A stretch of DNA of 64,000 nt from Catenuloplanes atrovinosus (GTDB lineage Bacteria; Actinomycetota; Actinomycetes; Mycobacteriales; Micromonosporaceae), in contig NZ_JAVDYB010000001.1 in NCBI RefSeq assembly GCF_031458235.1, positions 5,690,001 to 5,754,000 on the forward strand, read 5' to 3'. Each line of letters opens with the position of its first letter. The stretch's first letter is position 1. The notes under the pieces are model-generated. The model was not told where the DNA came from and did no database searches. It saw only the letters and a program-made list of their open reading frames with translations. The translations under genes and the position numbers were made by a program. Shown here piece by piece: positions 60,965 through 64,000 of the stretch.

Positions 60965-62944
60965 GTGCCGGATCAGATCTTCCTTCTGGCCAACGTCGCC
61001 ATCACGGTCGCCTACGCGGCGATCGCGGTGGCGATCGCCGTGCCCGTGGGCCGGGCCGGGCAGTTGCGCACGAACAAGCTGGCGGTGGCCACCGCGATGA
61101 TCTTCTTCAGCTGCTCGGTCGGGCACGGCCTGCACGCGGTGATGGCGACCCGGGCGGTGCTGGGCCTGCCCGGCGCGCACGCCGGGCACGTGGCGGACCT
61201 GGGCTGGACGTGGAGCTCGGCGGCCTGGGACACGCTGACCGCGCTGATCGGCCTGTACTACTGGACGCTGCGGCGCGGGTACGGCGTGCTGCTGGGCCGT
61301 GGCGCGATCTACGTCGATCCGGGCGGGCAGCGCAATCTGGCCGAGGCCGCCGGCCGGGAGCAGCGGGCCCGGGAGCAGGCCGCCCAGCAGCGGGCGTGGC
61401 TGACCGCGGTGGTCGAGCACAGCGACGACGCGATCATCGGGCTCACCCCGGAGGGTGTGATCACGGCCTGGAACCGGGGTGCGGAGCGGACGTTCGGTTA
61501 TCCCGCCGAGGAGGTCCTCGGCCGGCCGGCCCGGATGCTCGCGGACGGCGACGGCAACGCGCAGCAGGACGACGTGCTGGCCCGGATCAGGGCGGGCGAG
61601 GACCGCGTCCGGTACGAGACGCAGCGGGTGCGCAAGGACGGCACACCGATCGACGTGGCCCTCAACGTCGCGCCGATCCGGGACTCCGGCGGCACCGTGA
61701 TCGGCGTGTCCGTGGTCGCGCGCGACATGACCGCGGCCCGGGAGGACGAGGACCGGCGGCGGGCGCTCCAGGAGCGGACCAACCAGGCGCAGCGGATGGA
61801 GAGCCTGGGCCGGCTCGCCGGCGGGGTCGCCCACGACTTCAACAACATCCTGGCGATCATCACCAACTACACCGAGTTCGCGATCGAGCAGACCGCCGAC
61901 CGGCCGGCGGCCCACGACGACCTCGTGCAGGTACGCGCCGCGGCCGGCCGGGCCACCGCGCTGACCCGGCAGTTGCTGACGTTCACCCGCGGCGACACGG
62001 TCCAGCCGCGCGACGTCGACCTCAACGACGCGATCGAGGAGGTCCGGGCCATGCTGGACCGCACGATCGGCGAGGACATCACGCTGCTGGCGGTGCCGGC
62101 GGAGCAGCCGCCGATCGTGCACCTCGACCCGGGCCAGCTGCACCAGGTGCTGCTGAACCTCGCGATCAACGCCCGGGACGCGATGCCCGGCGGCGGCACG
62201 CTCGTGCTCGAGGCGGGCCTCGTCACGCTGGACGGCGACGAGTTCGACATGCAGCCGCCGCTGCCCGCGGGCACGTACGCGCGGCTGCTGGTCTCCGACA
62301 CCGGCGAGGGGATGCCGCCGCACGTGGCGGAGCACATCTTCGAGCCGTTCTTCACCACCAAGCAGCGCGGCAAGGGCACCGGCCTGGGCCTGGCCACCGT
62401 CTACGGCATCGTCACCGAGGCCGGCGGCAGCCTCAACGTCTACACCGAGCCGGGCATCGGCACCACGTTCCGGATCTACCTGCCGACGGTCACCGCGCCC
62501 ACCGTGCACGACCCGGCGCGCGAGGCGGCGCCACCGCGCGGCGCGGGCCGTACCGTGCTGGTGGTCGAGGACGAGACGGCGCTGGCCCGGGTGATCGTGC
62601 GAATCCTGTCCGGCCACGGCTACCGGGCGCTGGCGGCGGCCGGAGGCGCGGAGGCACTGGAGATCCTGGCCGGGCACGACTGCGACCTGCTGCTCACCGA
62701 CGTGATCATGCCGGAGATGTCCGGCACCCGGCTCGCCGACCTCGTCCACCGGACGCATCCCGGCCTGCCGGTGGTGTTCATGTCCGGCTACAGCAACGGG
62801 CTGCTCGGCTCCACGCACGTCATCGACGGCGACATCGTCCTGCTGGAGAAGCCGTTCACCGGCGCGGAGCTGCTGCGCAAGGTGGGCACCGCGCTCGCCG
62901 GCCGGCGTCGCTCGGAGCCGCGGTCGACCGTCGATCTGGAGTAG
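60965..62944 (+). CDS. Hybrid sensor histidine kinase with PAS and receiver domains
   Basis: A 659-residue membrane kinase. Three helices (about 5-28, 38-60, 85-102) with histidines ([11 protein letters not shown]) form a putative sensor. A coiled stretch leads to a PAS domain (about 143-258, [17 protein letters not shown]), then the phospho-acceptor domain with H290 in [12 protein letters not shown]. The ATPase domain has [16 protein letters not shown] and [13 protein letters not shown], and a C-terminal receiver has acceptor D579 ([12 protein letters not shown]). GTG 60965 start. Hybrid kinases of this HDFNN type usually pass phosphate to a separate regulator; none is adjacent. Signal unknown. 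Confidence 0.92.
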   Translation: MPDQIFLLANVAITVAYAAIAVAIAVPVGRAGQLRTNKLAVATAMIFFSCSVGHGLHAVMATRAVLGLPGAHAGHVADLGWTWSSAAWDTLTALIGLYYWTLRRGYGVLLGRGAIYVDPGGQRNLAEAAGREQRAREQAAQQRAWLTAVVEHSDDAIIGLTPEGVITAWNRGAERTFGYPAEEVLGRPARMLADGDGNAQQDDVLARIRAGEDRVRYETQRVRKDGTPIDVALNVAPIRDSGGTVIGVSVVARDMTAAREDEDRRRALQERTNQAQRMESLGRLAGGVAHDFNNILAIITNYTEFAIEQTADRPAAHDDLVQVRAAAGRATALTRQLLTFTRGDTVQPRDVDLNDAIEEVRAMLDRTIGEDITLLAVPAEQPPIVHLDPGQLHQVLLNLAINARDAMPGGGTLVLEAGLVTLDGDEFDMQPPLPAGTYARLLVSDTGEGMPPHVAEHIFEPFFTTKQRGKGTGLGLATVYGIVTEAGGSLNVYTEPGIGTTFRIYLPTVTAPTVHDPAREAAPPRGAGRTVLVVEDETALARVIVRILSGHGYRALAAAGGAEALEILAGHDCDLLLTDVIMPEMSGTRLADLVHRTHPGLPVVFMSGYSNGLLGSTHVIDGDIVLLEKPFTGAELLRKVGTALAGRRRSEPRSTVDLE

Positions 62945-62948
62945 ACGG

Positions 62949-63380
62949 TCAGACGTCCAGAATCCTCGCGTCCGGCAGGTACGGCTCGCCGCGCCGGTAC
63001 GGCTTCTGCGGCTTGTGACAGGCCAGCAGGTCCAGCAGCCGGGGGTGCTCGCGCAGATCGACGCCGGCGGCGGTGGCGAACTCGGTCACGTCGGTGAACG
63101 GGCCGCCGAGGTCGCGCAGGTCGACCGCGCGGGAGGCGCCGGCGAGCGTGATGCCGGGCAGGACGGCGAGTTCCGCCGCGGTGGCGGCGTTGACGTCGAC
63201 GCGGTCGACGAACGTGGGCGGCCGGGTGCCGGGCGGCACCACCGGGCGGACCAACTGCTCCTCCGCGGCCGGCGAGCTGGGCGGCGGGAGCGGCGTGGGC
63301 CGGGGCACGGGCACCCCGGCGGCGAACCCGGACGCCCCGGACGGCTCGGACGGGGTGGTAAAGCGTTGCCACCAGCTCAC
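62949..63380 (-). CDS. Helix-hairpin-helix domain protein
   Basis: A 143-residue protein starting VSWWQRFTTP, with a Pro-rich linker (about 25-55) and an HhH/ComEA-like module VDVNAATAAELAVLPGITLAGA (about 60-110), then a C-terminal KPQKPYRRGEPYLPDARI. HhH modules bind DNA non-specifically or mediate protein contacts. GTG 63380 follows GGAGG by ten bases. Convergent with the kinase gene and 37 bases downstream of the AAA ATPase gene, probably one transcript. Confidence 0.78.
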   Translation of the reverse strand: MSWWQRFTTPSEPSGASGFAAGVPVPRPTPLPPPSSPAAEEQLVRPVVPPGTRPPTFVDRVDVNAATAAELAVLPGITLAGASRAVDLRDLGGPFTDVTEFATAAGVDLREHPRLLDLLACHKPQKPYRRGEPYLPDARILDV

Positions 63381-63417
63381 CGGAACGCAACCTCCGCAGA
63401 TGTGCACGGGCCAGAGA

Positions 63418-64000
63418 TCAGAACTCTACGGGCCGCCCGTTGCCGGTGCCCATATCCCAGTCCTCCGGCGCGGTCGCGGCGACCGCGCGGTTGGCGGCCC
63501 AGGTGCGAATGGCCTCTATCCGTTCCGACTGGGTCACGCTGAGCGGCACCGTGTTGGAGACGGCGCGCACCAGGTCGTCACGCTGGAGCGGGCGGCGTTC
63601 CGCGAACGCGTCGTAGAGCGCGGAGACCACGGCCTGCTCGATCTCGGCGCCGGAGAACCCGAGCGTCAGCTTGGTCAGCTCGTGCAGCAGGTCGGGCGTG
63701 AGGTCGAGGCGGCCGGCCACGGCGGGACGGCTGAGGCGGCGGGCGAGGTGAACGGTCCAGATGGCGGTGCGCTCCGGGCCGGTGGGCAGGTCCACGAAGA
63801 AGATCTCGTCGAAACGTCCCTTGCGGAGCAGCTCGGCGGGGAGGCGGTCGATGTCGTTCGCGGTGGCGATGACGAAGACCGGGCGCGTCTTCTCCTGCAG
63901 CCAGGTGAGGAACGTGCCGAGCACGCGCGCGCCGGTGCCGGTGTTGTCGCCGGTCGAGGAGCCGGCGGCGGCCAGGCCCTTCTCGACCTCGTCGACCCAG
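63418..64000 (-). CDS. AAA+ ATPase, N-terminal part outside the window
   Basis: The frame enters from the right edge. Visible are the Walker B-like WVDEVEKGL, sensor-1 [14 protein letters not shown], the arginine-finger region [14 protein letters not shown] and the C-terminal lid ([22 protein letters not shown]). The pattern is that of the FtsH/Ycf46-like AAA group, with a [21 protein letters not shown] insert. No metalloprotease domain follows, so it is not FtsH. Probably followed by the HhH gene in one operon. Confidence 0.85.
   Translation of the reverse strand, partial: WVDEVEKGLAAAGSSTGDNTGTGARVLGTFLTWLQEKTRPVFVIATANDIDRLPAELLRKGRFDEIFFVDLPTGPERTAIWTVHLARRLSRPAVAGRLDLTPDLLHELTKLTLGFSGAEIEQAVVSALYDAFAERRPLQRDDLVRAVSNTVPLSVTQSERIEAIRTWAANRAVAATAPEDWDMGTGNGRPVEF

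Noticed and set aside
59375-62818. Long minus-strand open frame across glnA and the histidine kinase
   Set aside because: It lies fully antisense to two genes with intact motifs and has the His/Arg/Val-rich composition of a GC-driven shadow.

Overview
This 64 kb window is high-GC DNA, almost fully coding, and comes from an actinobacterium. Family content and gene style (cytochrome bc1-aa3 branch, ClgR/ClpP, SCO5389-type protein, adenosine kinase, CobU-CobT fusion, many GTG/TTG starts, many genes with a -10 box only 5-7 bases before the start codon) suggest the Micromonosporaceae. That family assignment is inference. I see no rRNA, tRNA, CRISPR array, insertion sequence or prophage.

The backbone follows, as I remember it, the order of Mycobacterium tuberculosis Rv2192c-Rv2220: trpD/ctaE/qcrCAB, ctaF-ctaC, adenosine kinase, erpA, glycerate kinase, DUF3043, cobT, cobS, gcvT, pepB, sucB, a TIGR01777 protein, lipB, lipA, DUF4191, RDD protein, glnA1. 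The trpD-ctaE-qcrCAB block is inverted relative to that order, and ctaD and asnB are absent. Accessory genes sit between the backbone genes.

Layout: 1-716, end of a repeat-built TPR gene. 1.2-10.1 kb, respiratory genes with trpD and a pseudo-receiver. 10.2-16.5 kb, cysteine desulfurase, then a DoxX/MmyB-type pair, a PQQ-propeller protein, an ArsR-MFS pair and a small P-loop kinase. 16.4-22.8 kb, adoK, erpA, glycerate kinase, nadA, murA, DUF3043. 22.8-27.3 kb, a cupin regulator with azlCD, then a three-gene ABC-2 exporter. 27.5-33.5 kb, a 2006-residue repeat protein with a WG-repeat end. 33.6-35.7 kb, aldo/keto reductase, site-2 protease and a small protein. 35.8-39.4 kb, cobalamin genes. 39.4-40.2 kb, a repeat-rich gap. 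40.2-52.2 kb, gcvT, leucyl aminopeptidase, lpd, sucB, TIGR01777, a luciferase-like/SCO5389/CooC-like group, lipB and lipA. 52.3-56.6 kb, a degenerate J-domain protein, a large LuxR ATPase and a tiny gene. 56.8-60.8 kb, DUF4191, clgR-like, clpP, RDD and glnA. 61-64 kb, a hybrid histidine kinase, an HhH protein and a truncated AAA ATPase.

Functionally, QcrCAB, CtaC, CtaE and CtaF are parts of the bc1-aa3 supercomplex, with CtaG for copper delivery. The cysteine desulfurase and ErpA can supply Fe-S clusters to the Rieske protein, NadA and LipA. LipB and LipA make the lipoyl groups used by SucB and the glycine cleavage system, which Lpd reoxidises. The best regulatory signals are a 4 x 13 bp palindrome array at the ArsR gene, a GlnR-type site before glnA, a Fur-family-like palindrome inside the CooC-like promoter, and operator-like repeats at azlC, nadA and the MmyB-type regulator.
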